Below are positions 36,128-45,540 of a stretch of DNA of 64,000 bases, piece after piece. The notes under the pieces are model-generated. The model saw only the letters and a program-made list of their open reading frames with translations. It searched no databases and was not told the DNA's origin. The stretch is from Planctomycetota bacterium. Its GTDB lineage: Bacteria > Planctomycetota > Planctomycetia > Planctomycetales > Planctomycetaceae. The stretch spans positions 1-64,000 of the forward strand of contig VGZH01000005.1 of the NCBI GenBank assembly GCA_016872645.1, read 5' to 3'. The first letter of the stretch is position 1. Each line of letters opens with the position of its first letter. Made by a program: the position numbers and the translations under genes.

Positions 36128-38683
36128 ATGCCGGCAAAATTTTCCTGGTTGCTGCCTTCCCTCCGACCGGTTGTCGCGTTCGCCGTGACGGTTTTCGCGG
36201 TGTGCTCGCCGTCGGTCGCTCAGGCCCAAGAACCACTGCATCACCGGATCGATCAGTTAGTAAATTCCGCCCCGCTTGGCCCCGTGGCCCCAGTCTGCTC
36301 CGACGCGGAATTCGTGCGGCGAGTCAGCCTCGACCTCAACGGCATGACTCCGACTGGCTCAGAAGCGAAAGCGTTTCTGGATGACCCGGCTCCGGACAAG
36401 CGACAGAAACTCATCGACAAACTGTTGGCCAGTCCGCGATTCGCTCGGCACCTGACGAACAAGTTCGACGTGGAGTTAATGGAACGCCGGGCTGACGCCA
36501 ACATCCCATCGCCTGAGTGGCAGAAGTACTTGTATGAGTCATTCCTCGCCAACAAACCGTACGACCAACTCGTCCGCGAGATCATCGCGGCCGACGGCGT
36601 CGAACCGGCAACTCGACCCGCCGCGAAGTTTTTCCTGGACCGCACTGCCGAGCCGAATCTGGTGACACGCGACATCGGCCGAATCTTTTTCGGCCGCGAC
36701 CTGCAGTGTGCTCAGTGTCACGACAGCCCGCTGGTCAATGACTTCTTGCAGTCCGACTATTACGGCATTCAGGCGTTCGTGGTCCGTACGGTGATGTTCA
36801 ACGACGCGACCGCAAAGAAACAATTCCTCGGTGAAAAAGCGGACGGCGATGTCGCCTTCACGTCGGTCTTCACGAAAGAGTCGGGCGTGAGTGCCCCGCG
36901 CGTGCCGGCCGGAACGTTCGTCGAAGACCCACTGCTGCCGATCGGCGAGGAATACAACGTCAAGCCGACTGACAAGACTCGCCCCGTCCCGAAGTACAGC
37001 CGCCGAGCCAAACTCGCCGAGGCGATCACAACCACGAACAACGTGCCGTTCAATCGGAACATCGCAAACCGCCTGTGGGCAATGATGCTCGGCCGAGGGA
37101 TCGTGCATCCGTTGGACCTGCACCATTCGGACAACCCGCCGACGCACCCAGAGCTGCTCGACCTGCTGACCGCTGAAGTGGTCGCAGCCAAGTATGACCT
37201 GAAGACAATCCTGCGCGAGATCGCGCTGACGCAGACCTACCAGCGATCCGGCGAACTTCCGGCTGACTGGAACGCCGCCTCGCAACAAGCTGCCGCGCTG
37301 CTCGCCGCACTCGACCCGAAGCAGAACGAAATCTCCGCCGCGATCGATCAATCGAAGGAAGCGGCGAAGCCGGCTGAAACGGAATTTGACACAGTCAAGA
37401 AAACGGTCGCACCCGCCCGCGACGAACTGACCAAGATCACCGCAGCCGCCGTCGAAGCTCGCAAACAGTTCGATGCCGCGACGGACGCGGTCGAGAAGAC
37501 CGACGCTCAGATCGTACCGAAAACGGAAGCGGTCAAACCTCTGGCCGAGATCGCTGCGAAAGCGAACGAGGCTCTCGCGAAGATTCCGAGCGACGCGGAC
37601 CTCAAAAAGGCGACTGACTTCTTCACCGCTCGCACGACGGCCCTCAACAACGAAATCGCCGCGCTGACGAAGACTCGTGAAACGCAAGTCGCTGCGGTGA
37701 AGCCGAAACAAGACGCTTTCACAGTCGCCGCGACTGCGATCAATCCCGTGCGCGAAAAATGGACCGCCGAAAAAGCGAAGCTCGACGCCGCTCGCGAGAA
37801 AGCCGAGGCTGCGATGGTCGGGATTCGGGCGATCAACGCGAACCGCAACGTGATTGCTCGCCGCGTCACCGGCTTGAAAACGCTCGCGGGCTACAACGAA
37901 CAAGTCGCGAAGGTGGCCGCGTCGCAAGCCGTTCTCGTCGCGAAACAAACCGAACTCGCGACCGCTCAGACGATGCTGACTCAAGCGGCGGATGATGCCG
38001 CGAAGGCGGCTGCTCAGAAGGCTGTCACCGATGTAACCGCGTCGCTCGCGGCCGCACAACAACAAACGAAATCGGACGCCGACCAACTCGCCGCGACTCG
38101 CGAACAGGTTTTGCAGTTCTGCACCGAGCACTTTTATGTCGCCAGCTTGAAGCCACTCACGCCGGAACAACTGACGGCCAGCACACTCAGCGCAACGACC
38201 GACATCGACATCCACACGAAAAAAGCGATCGCCGAAATCGACAAGGCCGCTCAAACCGCTGCCGCCGCGAATCCGCCGGTCGTCATTCCGATGCCTCTCG
38301 GCGGACGCGAACGACAGATCGAGGAGAACGTGTACGAGAAGCTGCTGCGACCCAACGTCGGTCCATTCGTCGCGATGTTCGGCGGAGGAGCTGGTCAGCC
38401 TCAGGACGTGTTCTACGCGACCGCCGACCAAGCTTTGTTCTACGGCAATGGCGGCACGATTCATTCCTGGGCCGGAGTGCTCGCCGCCCCACTCAACACT
38501 CAGCAAGACCCCAAGCTGTTGGCCGAAGAGATGTACCTGCACGTTTTCAATCGCCGTCCGACCGACGACGAGGTCGCACTCGTCACGAAGTACCTGCAAT
38601 CCCGCGCCGAGGCCCGCATCCCCGCCATTCAAGAAATGGTTTGGGGCTTGCTGTCTTCGGCTGAGTTTCGTTTCAATCACTAA
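36128..38683 (+). CDS. DUF1549/DUF1553 protein with a long coiled-coil insertion
   Basis: An 851-residue exported protein. The signal peptide is SLRPVVAFAVTVFAVCSPSVAQA. The DUF1549 part follows (FVRRVSLDLNGMTPTGSEAKAFL, ARHLTNKFDVELMERRA) with a haem-like CAQCHDSP motif. DUF1553 begins with RAKLAEAITTTNNVPFNRNIANRLW and reaches TYQRSGELPADWN. About 280 residues of Ala/Lys/Glu/Thr-rich coiled coil then intervene before DUF1553 resumes at FYVASLKPLTPEQL and ends LLSSAEFRFNH. The ATG at 36128 has CGGAGG upstream and starts the signal peptide. It is followed by a DUF1501 gene 67 nt downstream, the usual planctomycete pairing. The biochemical role of the pair is unknown. Confidence 0.9.
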   Translation: MPAKFSWLLPSLRPVVAFAVTVFAVCSPSVAQAQEPLHHRIDQLVNSAPLGPVAPVCSDAEFVRRVSLDLNGMTPTGSEAKAFLDDPAPDKRQKLIDKLLASPRFARHLTNKFDVELMERRADANIPSPEWQKYLYESFLANKPYDQLVREIIAADGVEPATRPAAKFFLDRTAEPNLVTRDIGRIFFGRDLQCAQCHDSPLVNDFLQSDYYGIQAFVVRTVMFNDATAKKQFLGEKADGDVAFTSVFTKESGVSAPRVPAGTFVEDPLLPIGEEYNVKPTDKTRPVPKYSRRAKLAEAITTTNNVPFNRNIANRLWAMMLGRGIVHPLDLHHSDNPPTHPELLDLLTAEVVAAKYDLKTILREIALTQTYQRSGELPADWNAASQQAAALLAALDPKQNEISAAIDQSKEAAKPAETEFDTVKKTVAPARDELTKITAAAVEARKQFDAATDAVEKTDAQIVPKTEAVKPLAEIAAKANEALAKIPSDADLKKATDFFTARTTALNNEIAALTKTRETQVAAVKPKQDAFTVAATAINPVREKWTAEKAKLDAAREKAEAAMVGIRAINANRNVIARRVTGLKTLAGYNEQVAKVAASQAVLVAKQTELATAQTMLTQAADDAAKAAAQKAVTDVTASLAAAQQQTKSDADQLAATREQVLQFCTEHFYVASLKPLTPEQLTASTLSATTDIDIHTKKAIAEIDKAAQTAAAANPPVVIPMPLGGRERQIEENVYEKLLRPNVGPFVAMFGGGAGQPQDVFYATADQALFYGNGGTIHSWAGVLAAPLNTQQDPKLLAEEMYLHVFNRRPTDDEVALVTKYLQSRAEARIPAIQEMVWGLLSSAEFRFNH

Positions 38684-38750
38684 CCGCCGCTCGCACGGCG
38701 AGCAGCATTTCGTCACGCGGAGCGTGACGGTTACCTGAGGAGACCTTGCC

Positions 38751-40043
38751 ATGAAATGCTCGTATGCCTGTCAGTCGCCAGAGCACCTGATCGGTCGCCG
38801 TCAGTTTTTAGGGGGCATCGCGGCCGGAGCAGGCGCGATTGTTGGCGGCGGAATTAGCACGCTTGCCCGACCACTGATGGCGGAGCAGCTTGCGAAACAG
38901 CAGAAACGAGTGATCGTATTCAATATGCATGGTGGGCTAAGCCAGCTTGAGAGCTGGGATCCAAAGCCGGGGACGGACACCGGCGGACCGTTCCGAGCGA
39001 TTCCGACGTCGCAGACCGGAGTTCACATTTCCGAATTGCTGCCGCACACGGCCAAGCAGATGCACCGACTGGCTCTCATTCGCAGCATCAACACGAATGA
39101 AGGGGATCACGGCAAGGGAATGCACATGATGCTCACCGGTCGCAAGGAAACTCCGGGCATGGCCTTTCCGCAGATCGGAGCGGTCGCGACGAAGTGCTTG
39201 TCACCGGATGGGAATGGCTTGCCTGGTCACATCGTCATTACTCCTGGCGGCGGCGGTGGACGTGGCAATGACTCCGCCTATCTCGGCCCGAAGTATTCCA
39301 GCATTTCGCTTGGCAACGGCAATCCGCCCGCGAACTCGGCTCGGCCGGAAGCGATTGCCGAAGCGGTCGACGTGTCGCGGAATGACTTCCGCAAGGCGGC
39401 CAATGAACGATTCAACCTCAAGCGTCGTACTGCGATGACCGACGCTTTCGTTCAGAGCTACGACCAGGCTCAGCAGATGATGGCACAGCGTGAGGCGTTC
39501 GATGTGACAAAGGAATCCGATGCTGATCAAGCTCGCTACGGCAAGCACGATTTCGGACGTCACTGCCTGCTCGCTCGACGATTACTCGAACGGGGCGTGA
39601 CTTTCGTGCAAGTTACGCACTCGAACTACGACACGCACAACGAGAACTTCAATTTCCATCTCGAACAACTCGGCGAATGGGACCAGCCGTTCGCGACACT
39701 GGTCGGCGACCTGGGTGATCGCGGAATGCTCGAATCAACGCTCGTCGTAGTGCTCTGCGAGTTCGGCCGCACTCCAAACATCAACCACCTGTTTGGCCGC
39801 GACCACTGGGGAAATGCTTGGTCCGTCTGCGTCGGCGGAGCGAAGATCATCCCCGGTGCGGTGATCGGCAAGACGAATGAGAACGGTACGAAAGTCATCG
39901 ACCGCGAGGTGACCGCCGGGCATCTGTTCCACACCTACTTGAACGCGCTCGGCGTGGACTCGTCCGGTTCGTTTGACATCGGCGGCCGACCGATGCCGAT
40001 CGCCGATCCCGCCTATCAAGGGATCAAAGAGCTGATCGCCTGA
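38751..40043 (+). CDS. DUF1501 domain-containing protein, partner of DUF1549/1553
   Basis: A 430-residue DUF1501 protein with a Tat-like leader (GRRQFLGGIAAGAGAIVGGG). Landmarks are VIVFNMHGGLSQLESWDPKP, TNEGDHGKGMHMMLTGRKE, SNYDTHNENFNFHLEQLGEWD and LCEFGRTPNINHLFGRDHWGNAW. It lies 67 nt downstream of the DUF1549/1553 gene on the same strand, so it is probably co-transcribed. The recurrent pairing in planctomycetes suggests the two exported proteins act together. A Shine-Dalgarno (GAGGAGA) sits upstream of the start. Confidence 0.93.
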   Translation: MKCSYACQSPEHLIGRRQFLGGIAAGAGAIVGGGISTLARPLMAEQLAKQQKRVIVFNMHGGLSQLESWDPKPGTDTGGPFRAIPTSQTGVHISELLPHTAKQMHRLALIRSINTNEGDHGKGMHMMLTGRKETPGMAFPQIGAVATKCLSPDGNGLPGHIVITPGGGGGRGNDSAYLGPKYSSISLGNGNPPANSARPEAIAEAVDVSRNDFRKAANERFNLKRRTAMTDAFVQSYDQAQQMMAQREAFDVTKESDADQARYGKHDFGRHCLLARRLLERGVTFVQVTHSNYDTHNENFNFHLEQLGEWDQPFATLVGDLGDRGMLESTLVVVLCEFGRTPNINHLFGRDHWGNAWSVCVGGAKIIPGAVIGKTNENGTKVIDREVTAGHLFHTYLNALGVDSSGSFDIGGRPMPIADPAYQGIKELIA

Positions 40044-40054
40044 GGTTGGCTGAC

Positions 40055-41335
40055 TCACTGCAACTGCACGATCTTTGCGCCGGAGTAGTAGTAGCGGACG
40101 ATTTCGTAGCAGGTCTTACCCAATTGGCTCTGCCCGCGAGCGCCCCATTGGCAGAGTCCAACGGCGTGGCCGTGACCTCGGCCTTCGAAATGCAGGGTGC
40201 TCGACTTGCCGGTTTCGCTGATTGAGAAGAACGGGCTGTAAAGCGTCGACACTGAAAGTTGCCGGCGCAGCGTCGCGGCCGAGATCCGGTGCGTCCGTTG
40301 GCCGTCGCTGACCGCGAACTCTGGGACTTCGGTGCCGCGATCGGGATTTCCGCTGGCGAGCTTGATCGATTGCAGCTTCTCCAACGTCTTCCCCTCCGAG
40401 CGAAAGTATGCCTTAAGCTTGGTCTCGACCTCCGCCTTGGGCAGATCGGCTTGCCAGCGATAGAGCTTCGCCTCGCGGCAAAAGTCGCACGGAACGCTCT
40501 TCAGGGCGGCGACCGCATCGGAGAAGACCGCGTTACCTTGCGTCGTGTGCCCGCCGCACGTGGCCGAGTAGTACGTGCGGAAGAGCCGTCCTTGATACGT
40601 GCAGACCATGCCCGTCGTGTCGCGCACGATTTGGCGACTCGCCTCACTCTCGCCGGCCAAGCGGCGTGAACCGTCGCGGTATTGAAAGCCGAGGTATTTC
40701 TGACTGCTCGTCGAGGCGAACAGATCGAATTCCGAGTCCCCTTCATCGCTGCGAACCACGTCGAGTGCGTACGTCCTCGCGACGATCGCCTGAGCCTTGC
40801 GAGCTTCGACGCCGAAGGACGTCGGCATCTCGCTGTCCACAACGCTCGCGAGATAATCCCCCAACGGCAACACGTTGACGGCGAGCACTCCACCCCCCGA
40901 CCTGCGAAAGAGCCGCAGGTTACCGCGGTACTCGTGGCCGTTGACCCAGATCGACGGCGACTGTGTCACGGCGATTTCCAGCCGAGTGACCGCGTGCTCG
41001 GCCTTGCCGATCTTGAACCCGTTGCTTGTGGCGCTGACGGTTGTCGAACCCAACGACTGCCCGCGCGACAGCACTTTGTCGCTCCCCACCGGCCGAAGCT
41101 GATACGGCCCGTCTATCGACAGCTCAATCTGCTTTTGCGGCGAAGAGGTGACAGCCACACGCACGGTCGTCTGATCGGCTCGCGACAATGCTTTCGAGGT
41201 CGCTGCCAAAGATTCATGCGGTCCGCCAGTCAACGACGCACGTGGCGGCCGCCGCAGGCTCCACGGCGCAATAACCAGCACAGCCACAAGTGCCAGCAGG
41301 CTCAGCGACAATGCGGCGGTGCGAGCGTGTTTCAT
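40055..41335 (-). CDS. SpoIID/LytB domain protein
   Basis: A 426-residue membrane-anchored or secreted protein with N-terminal hydrophobic segment AALSLSLLALVAVLVIA. The C-terminal half is a SpoIID domain: VLPLGDYLASVVDSEMPTSFGVEARKAQAIVARTYAL, RTYYSATCGGHTTQGNAVF and GRGHGHAVGLCQWGARG. SpoIID in endospore formers is a lytic transglycosylase acting on denuded peptidoglycan glycan strands; in non-sporulating bacteria its relatives are thought to remodel the wall. The start codon overlaps the stop of the upstream histidine kinase by 4 nt (ATGA), indicating translational coupling. Confidence 0.92.
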   Translation of the reverse strand: MKHARTAALSLSLLALVAVLVIAPWSLRRPPRASLTGGPHESLAATSKALSRADQTTVRVAVTSSPQKQIELSIDGPYQLRPVGSDKVLSRGQSLGSTTVSATSNGFKIGKAEHAVTRLEIAVTQSPSIWVNGHEYRGNLRLFRRSGGGVLAVNVLPLGDYLASVVDSEMPTSFGVEARKAQAIVARTYALDVVRSDEGDSEFDLFASTSSQKYLGFQYRDGSRRLAGESEASRQIVRDTTGMVCTYQGRLFRTYYSATCGGHTTQGNAVFSDAVAALKSVPCDFCREAKLYRWQADLPKAEVETKLKAYFRSEGKTLEKLQSIKLASGNPDRGTEVPEFAVSDGQRTHRISAATLRRQLSVSTLYSPFFSISETGKSSTLHFEGRGHGHAVGLCQWGARGQSQLGKTCYEIVRYYYSGAKIVQLQ

Positions 41336-42717
41336 GGAGCCAAGTCGTGGGGTCGATGCGGAGTAGGACTCGAACGGAGCTTCTCGGAATTGTCGTCGGG
41401 CAGCAACACGGAAAACGTCGTCCCGCTGGGAGAGGTGTCCGTCAGTTCGATGCGGCCATCATTGCGTTCGAGGATCAGACGGCAGACGAACAAGCCGAGG
41501 CCGGTGCCGGTTTCTTTCGTCGTGAAGTAGGGCTGGAAGAGGCGGGCTCGGTCGGATTCGGAGATACCACAACCGTTGTCACGGATTTCCACACGCAGCC
41601 AGCGATCGTCGCGCTTGGTGGTGATTTCGATGGCGCCTCCTTCGGCGGTGGCGTCCATCGCGTTGAGGATCAGGTTCAGGAAAATTTGCACCAACTGGTC
41701 GCGCACAGCATTGAGTTTCGGGAGTCCCTCGGCATAGTGCGTGACGATCTGCTTGTTCTTGCGGCGTTTGTAGTACTTGGCGATGTTGAGCGCGGCTTCG
41801 AGCACCTCCTGCAAGTCACATTGGCTCCGTTCGAGCGTGGCGGGGCGGCTGAAGTCAATCAGCTCACGCAGAGTTCTCTGGATGCGGCGGAGTTGGTCAT
41901 CGACCATCTGGTAGCGTTCGCGGGTGTAGTCATCGACATCGCGGCGGTTGAGCAGTTGAATCACCGAGCTGATACCGGCCAGCGGGTTTCCCACCTCATG
42001 AGCGATCCCGGCAGCGAGCAAACCGAATGCGGCTTGTTTCTCTTGCTGGAGGACGAACGCCTGCGATTCACGCAGCTCGCTCGTGCGAACTTCGATGCGT
42101 TGTTCGAGTTCGTGCTGGTGTTTTTGCAGTTCGTCGTTGAAGAACGACAGCCGACGCCCCGCCGATTGCAGCAACCCTGCGAGTGCGGTGCTGGCCCACG
42201 TCACCCACCCCAGCCAGATCAGCATCAGCAACACGCGCGTCGGTTCGTTCGGCGAATGGGGCGACGTGGCGAATGCCAAGATCGCGAAGCTCAGCGCATG
42301 CAGAACAAAAGTGGAAAACGTGATCCAGCGCGAATAGCGAAATGCACAGACCAGCAGGGACAGAAAATAGTAAAAGCGGAAAGGACTTTCCAAACCCTCG
42401 TCGAAGTGACACAGCACGCCGATGAAGAGTGCTTCCATCAGCGAGATCACCATTGGGACGCGGTTGAGGAAGACTCGGCCGCGCAGACTGAAGTACGAAT
42501 CGGCGATCGCGTAGATGGCACCTAACGTCAGGATACCATTCAAGACTTGCCGATTCGACAGCCATTCCGGCAATACGGTGTGAGACTCGGCGGACTCGCG
42601 TCCCAGGACATTCACAAGCGCGTACCCAACCGCCAGGCCAAACCACCGGATGCGAACCGTGATGGCTTCGGCCGAAAGTTCAAAGCTGCGATCGTCGCGA
42701 GGCGATGTGGCGAACAC
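41332..42717 (-). CDS. Sensor histidine kinase with multi-span membrane N-terminus
   Basis: A 461-residue kinase. Residues ~20-185 form about five to six membrane spans (for example VPMVISLMEALFIGVLCHF and VLLMLIWLGWVTWASTALAGLL). A coiled coil (NDELQKHQHELEQRIEVRTSEL) links to the HisKA domain with phospho-acceptor H240 in AAGIAHEVGNPLAGI. The HATPase domain shows NLILNAMDA, DNGCGIS and GTGLGLFVCR. No response regulator is adjacent. It overlaps the SpoIID-like gene by 4 nt, so both are probably made together; the stimulus is unknown. Confidence 0.93.
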   Translation of the reverse strand: MFATSPRDDRSFELSAEAITVRIRWFGLAVGYALVNVLGRESAESHTVLPEWLSNRQVLNGILTLGAIYAIADSYFSLRGRVFLNRVPMVISLMEALFIGVLCHFDEGLESPFRFYYFLSLLVCAFRYSRWITFSTFVLHALSFAILAFATSPHSPNEPTRVLLMLIWLGWVTWASTALAGLLQSAGRRLSFFNDELQKHQHELEQRIEVRTSELRESQAFVLQQEKQAAFGLLAAGIAHEVGNPLAGISSVIQLLNRRDVDDYTRERYQMVDDQLRRIQRTLRELIDFSRPATLERSQCDLQEVLEAALNIAKYYKRRKNKQIVTHYAEGLPKLNAVRDQLVQIFLNLILNAMDATAEGGAIEITTKRDDRWLRVEIRDNGCGISESDRARLFQPYFTTKETGTGLGLFVCRLILERNDGRIELTDTSPSGTTFSVLLPDDNSEKLRSSPTPHRPHDLAP

Positions 42718-42726
42718 GGAATTCCG

Positions 42727-43419
42727 CTACGGCTTTTGCAAATGTTGCACCCACGCGGGTGGGATGTTGACGAAGACCCAACTGCGATTGATGCGATGTT
42801 TAGACAGATAATTGTTGGCGATGCGATCGAGTTCGTTGAGCCGCGTCTTCTCGTCCTTGTTTGCGACGAGCTTTCGCAACGGGCGAACATACATGTACTC
42901 GAAATAGCTTAGCGTTCCTCCGGGGGCGAGCAGCTTGAAGTAAGTCTCGAAAATCGACTGCACCAGCTCGGCCGGGAAGTTATTCAGCGGCAGGCCGCTG
43001 ATGAGGATGTCGTAGGGTTCGGTCGCGGTGAACTCTTGGATTGGGCAGACGTGAACCTGCGAGCGATCTGCGACCGCGCGGTAGTTTGGATCGGTTGCGA
43101 AGCGTTCCCGCAGCAATCCGGCGAATGTCTCGTTCAATTCGACGAGATCGAAACGGTCCTCCGGGCGGAGCAACCGGACGATCCGTTGCGTCACAGCACC
43201 GGTCCCGGGACCAATTTCCAGGATGCGACCGGGGCGATCGCGTCGAGCCATCGGGCCGGTCATCGCTTTTGCGAGGAAGCGACTGCTGGGGGCGACAGCC
43301 CCGGTGGTTTCGAATCGTTGCCGAAATTGCCGCCAGAACTCCCAATGATCTTTCAAAAACTGCGTCATGCTCGACTTTGTAGCGGCCGATCGAATGAATT
43401 CCCAAGCCAGCGGTTTCAT
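42727..43419 (-). CDS. Class I SAM-dependent methyltransferase
   Basis: A Rossmann-fold methyltransferase of about 230 residues. SAM-binding motif I is ILEIGPGTGAVTQRI, with DLVELNETFAG as the acidic beta-2 end and YDILISGLPLNNFP as motif IV. The ISGLPLNNF motif and length resemble the phospholipid N-methyltransferase/rRNA dimethylase-like group, so lipid methylation is possible but not proven. Start codons at 43419 or 43368 (MTQFLKDHWEFW) are both plausible; the ORF-track start at 43530 would overlap the divergent gene. It is divergent to the thioredoxin-like gene. Confidence 0.85.
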   Translation of the reverse strand: MKPLAWEFIRSAATKSSMTQFLKDHWEFWRQFRQRFETTGAVAPSSRFLAKAMTGPMARRDRPGRILEIGPGTGAVTQRIVRLLRPEDRFDLVELNETFAGLLRERFATDPNYRAVADRSQVHVCPIQEFTATEPYDILISGLPLNNFPAELVQSIFETYFKLLAPGGTLSYFEYMYVRPLRKLVANKDEKTRLNELDRIANNYLSKHRINRSWVFVNIPPAWVQHLQKP

Positions 43420-43478
43420 GCAGGGTGACGGACGGCAATAATCCGCTCGCAACTTTCCAAAGGACGATGGAGGCGGTA

Positions 43479-44483
43479 ATGCAAAAGATACTGTTGGGCG
43501 TCGGACTGTGCTGGTTGTTGCTGCTTTCAAGCGGAGGCATAGGGCTGGCTCAGGAAAAGGACCAGAAGTCCTCGCCGAAGTTGCCGGCCAATCCGACGGC
43601 GTGGATCAACTCGCCCCCCATCAGCAACGAAATGCTCGCCGGCAAGGCGGCGGTGTTGTACTTCTTCGAAGAGACCTGCCCGCGGTGCGTCGAGGCTTGG
43701 CCGAGAAACTTGACGGCTGCGACGAAGTTCGACGGCTCGCCGGTGATGTTCATCGGAGTAAATTCCGGCACGCCTCGTCCGCAGTTGGAGGCGTACCTTC
43801 GCAAGCACAATGTGAAGTGGCCGGTGATCTGTGATTCGGACCGCTCGTTCGAGAGGCAATTCGATTTCACCATCTCGCTGGAGAACATCAAACAAGTTCG
43901 GATGTTAATGCCGGACGGCAAGTTCAAAACTGGCGAGGCTGACAACATCGAAGGCTCGGGCACCGACGCCCTGCGCGATGCCAATTGGAAGATCGATCCG
44001 AAAGACCTTCCGGCGGTGCTCAAGCCAGCCTGGCTGGCGATCGAGTTTGGCAATTATCCCGGAGCCGCTCAGACGCTAAAGAAGAATCTCAACGGCAAAG
44101 GGGAGATCAAAGAAGCGGCATCACGGCTCAATCAGTTCGTGCTTGACGACCTCGCCGGGCAGACGGAGGCCGCGAAGAAGTTGCTCGACGACGGCAAGAA
44201 GTGGGAGGCCTTTAAGCGGTATGGAGCGATCACCACTAAATTCAAAGGCTTTGCCATTCCGGCCGATGTCGGCTCGACTCTCAAAGAGCTGTCCACCGAT
44301 GAAGCGATCAAGGAAGAGCAAGCCGCCATGCGACAGTTCGACCTGGCGGCTCAATCGGCCTCTCGCTCGCCGAGCGCTCGCAAGGGAGCGATCAAGCAAC
44401 TCGAAAAGCTCATCAAGGATCACCCCGATACCGAGGCGGCGGCAGAGGCTCAAAAAGTGATCGAGCAACAGGGCGTAATGTGA
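43479..44483 (+). CDS. Secreted thioredoxin-like protein with helical C-terminal region
   Basis: A 334-residue exported protein. A signal peptide (ILLGVGLCWLLLLSSGGIGLA) is followed by a thioredoxin/redoxin domain with active-site CPRC at residues 67-70 (VLYFFEETCPRCVEAWPRN) and the cis-proline-side segment FIGVNSGTPRPQLEAYLRKH. The C-terminal half is helical and polar, ending with repeat-like stretches (SARKGAIKQLEKLIKDHPDTEAA) resembling a tetratricopeptide-type unit. It is probably a periplasmic thiol-disulfide exchange protein. The ATG at 43479 has GGAGGC upstream. MoxR follows 85 nt later. Confidence 0.87.
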   Translation: MQKILLGVGLCWLLLLSSGGIGLAQEKDQKSSPKLPANPTAWINSPPISNEMLAGKAAVLYFFEETCPRCVEAWPRNLTAATKFDGSPVMFIGVNSGTPRPQLEAYLRKHNVKWPVICDSDRSFERQFDFTISLENIKQVRMLMPDGKFKTGEADNIEGSGTDALRDANWKIDPKDLPAVLKPAWLAIEFGNYPGAAQTLKKNLNGKGEIKEAASRLNQFVLDDLAGQTEAAKKLLDDGKKWEAFKRYGAITTKFKGFAIPADVGSTLKELSTDEAIKEEQAAMRQFDLAAQSASRSPSARKGAIKQLEKLIKDHPDTEAAAEAQKVIEQQGVM

Positions 44484-44568
44484 TGCCAAGATCGCAGTGT
44501 TCCATTGGACAAACGCAGCTCTGCGTTCCAAGTCGCACTTCTCCATTCTCGCTTCGCAATCCTTCACC

Positions 44569-45519
44569 ATGACCGAAACCTCTCTGGCTGATGCGCATTC
44601 CAAGCTGGACCGGCTCAAACGGAACCTGGCGACTGTCATTCAAGGCAAGCCGCACTGCTTGGACATGTTGACGATCGCGCTGCTGGCGGGTGGTTCGGTT
44701 CTGATGGAGGACGTTCCAGGGGTCGGAAAAACGACGCTGGCAAAGGCCCTGGCCCGGTCAGTCGATCTCACGTTTCACCGTATCCAGTTCACTCCGGATT
44801 TGTTGCCAGCGGATATTTTGGGGTCGTCGATCTACAACCCGAACGACGGCTCGTTCCATTTCCGTAAGGGGCCGATCTTTTGTCATGTGCTGCTGGCCGA
44901 TGAGATCAACCGTGCTTCGCCGCGCACGCAGTCCGCGCTGCTGGAAGCGATGAGCGAATCGCAAGCCACGATTGAAGGGGAACGTCACGTCTTGCAGACG
45001 CCCTTCATCGTGCTGGCGACTCAAAACCCGGTTGAGTATCACGGCACCTATCCGCTGCCCGAAGCGCAGCTCGACCGCTTCTTGATCCTGTTGGACCTCG
45101 GCTATCCCGACATCGATACCGAGATCAGCATTCTCTTTTCGCAGCAGGAAGAGCACCCGCTCGAGCACCTGCAACCAGTGCTCGGCGGGGATGAACTGCG
45201 AGCCTTGCAACGAGAGGTTCATCATGTGCGGGTGGAGCCCACCGTTGCTCACTACCTCATCGAGATCGTGAACGAAACTCGCAAGGAGCCACGATTGAAG
45301 CTCGGCGTCAGCCCACGCGGCTCACTGATGCTGTTTCGGGCGGCTCAGGCCGCGGCATTTGCCAAAGGCCGCAGCTATGTGATCCCCGACGACATCCAAG
45401 AGCTGGCCACCTACGTGCTCGCTCACCGAGTGATCCTGACGTCGCAAGCGAAGTACGGCGGTGTCACCAAGCCGGGAATCATCTCTGACATCGTCCGCCG
45501 CGTCAGCGTGCCGACCTGA
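44569..45519 (+). CDS. MoxR-family AAA+ ATPase
   Basis: A 316-residue AAA+ ATPase. Walker A is GVGKTT at residues 51-56 (EDVPGVGKTTLAKALA), Walker B is HVLLADEINRASPRTQ, then sensor I FIVLATQNPVEYHGTYPLPEAQLDRF. The C-terminal lid (LKLGVSPRGSLMLFRAAQAAAFAKGR) is typical. MoxR ATPases act as chaperones for metalloproteins or von Willebrand factor A proteins; the usual DUF58/VWA partners are not adjacent here. The ATG at 44569 is preferred over the ORF-track start 24 residues upstream because the family begins shortly before the RLKRNLATVIQGK helix. Confidence 0.94.
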   Translation: MTETSLADAHSKLDRLKRNLATVIQGKPHCLDMLTIALLAGGSVLMEDVPGVGKTTLAKALARSVDLTFHRIQFTPDLLPADILGSSIYNPNDGSFHFRKGPIFCHVLLADEINRASPRTQSALLEAMSESQATIEGERHVLQTPFIVLATQNPVEYHGTYPLPEAQLDRFLILLDLGYPDIDTEISILFSQQEEHPLEHLQPVLGGDELRALQREVHHVRVEPTVAHYLIEIVNETRKEPRLKLGVSPRGSLMLFRAAQAAAFAKGRSYVIPDDIQELATYVLAHRVILTSQAKYGGVTKPGIISDIVRRVSVPT

Positions 45520-45540
45520 GTGACTCCGCTGCGAGTTTCC

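Noticed and set aside
36539-38752. 737-codon ORF on the minus strand
   Set aside because: It lies fully opposite the DUF1549/1553 gene, which has a signal peptide, a CxxCH motif and family motifs. Its Arg/Gly/Phe-rich composition is typical of a high-GC antisense shadow.
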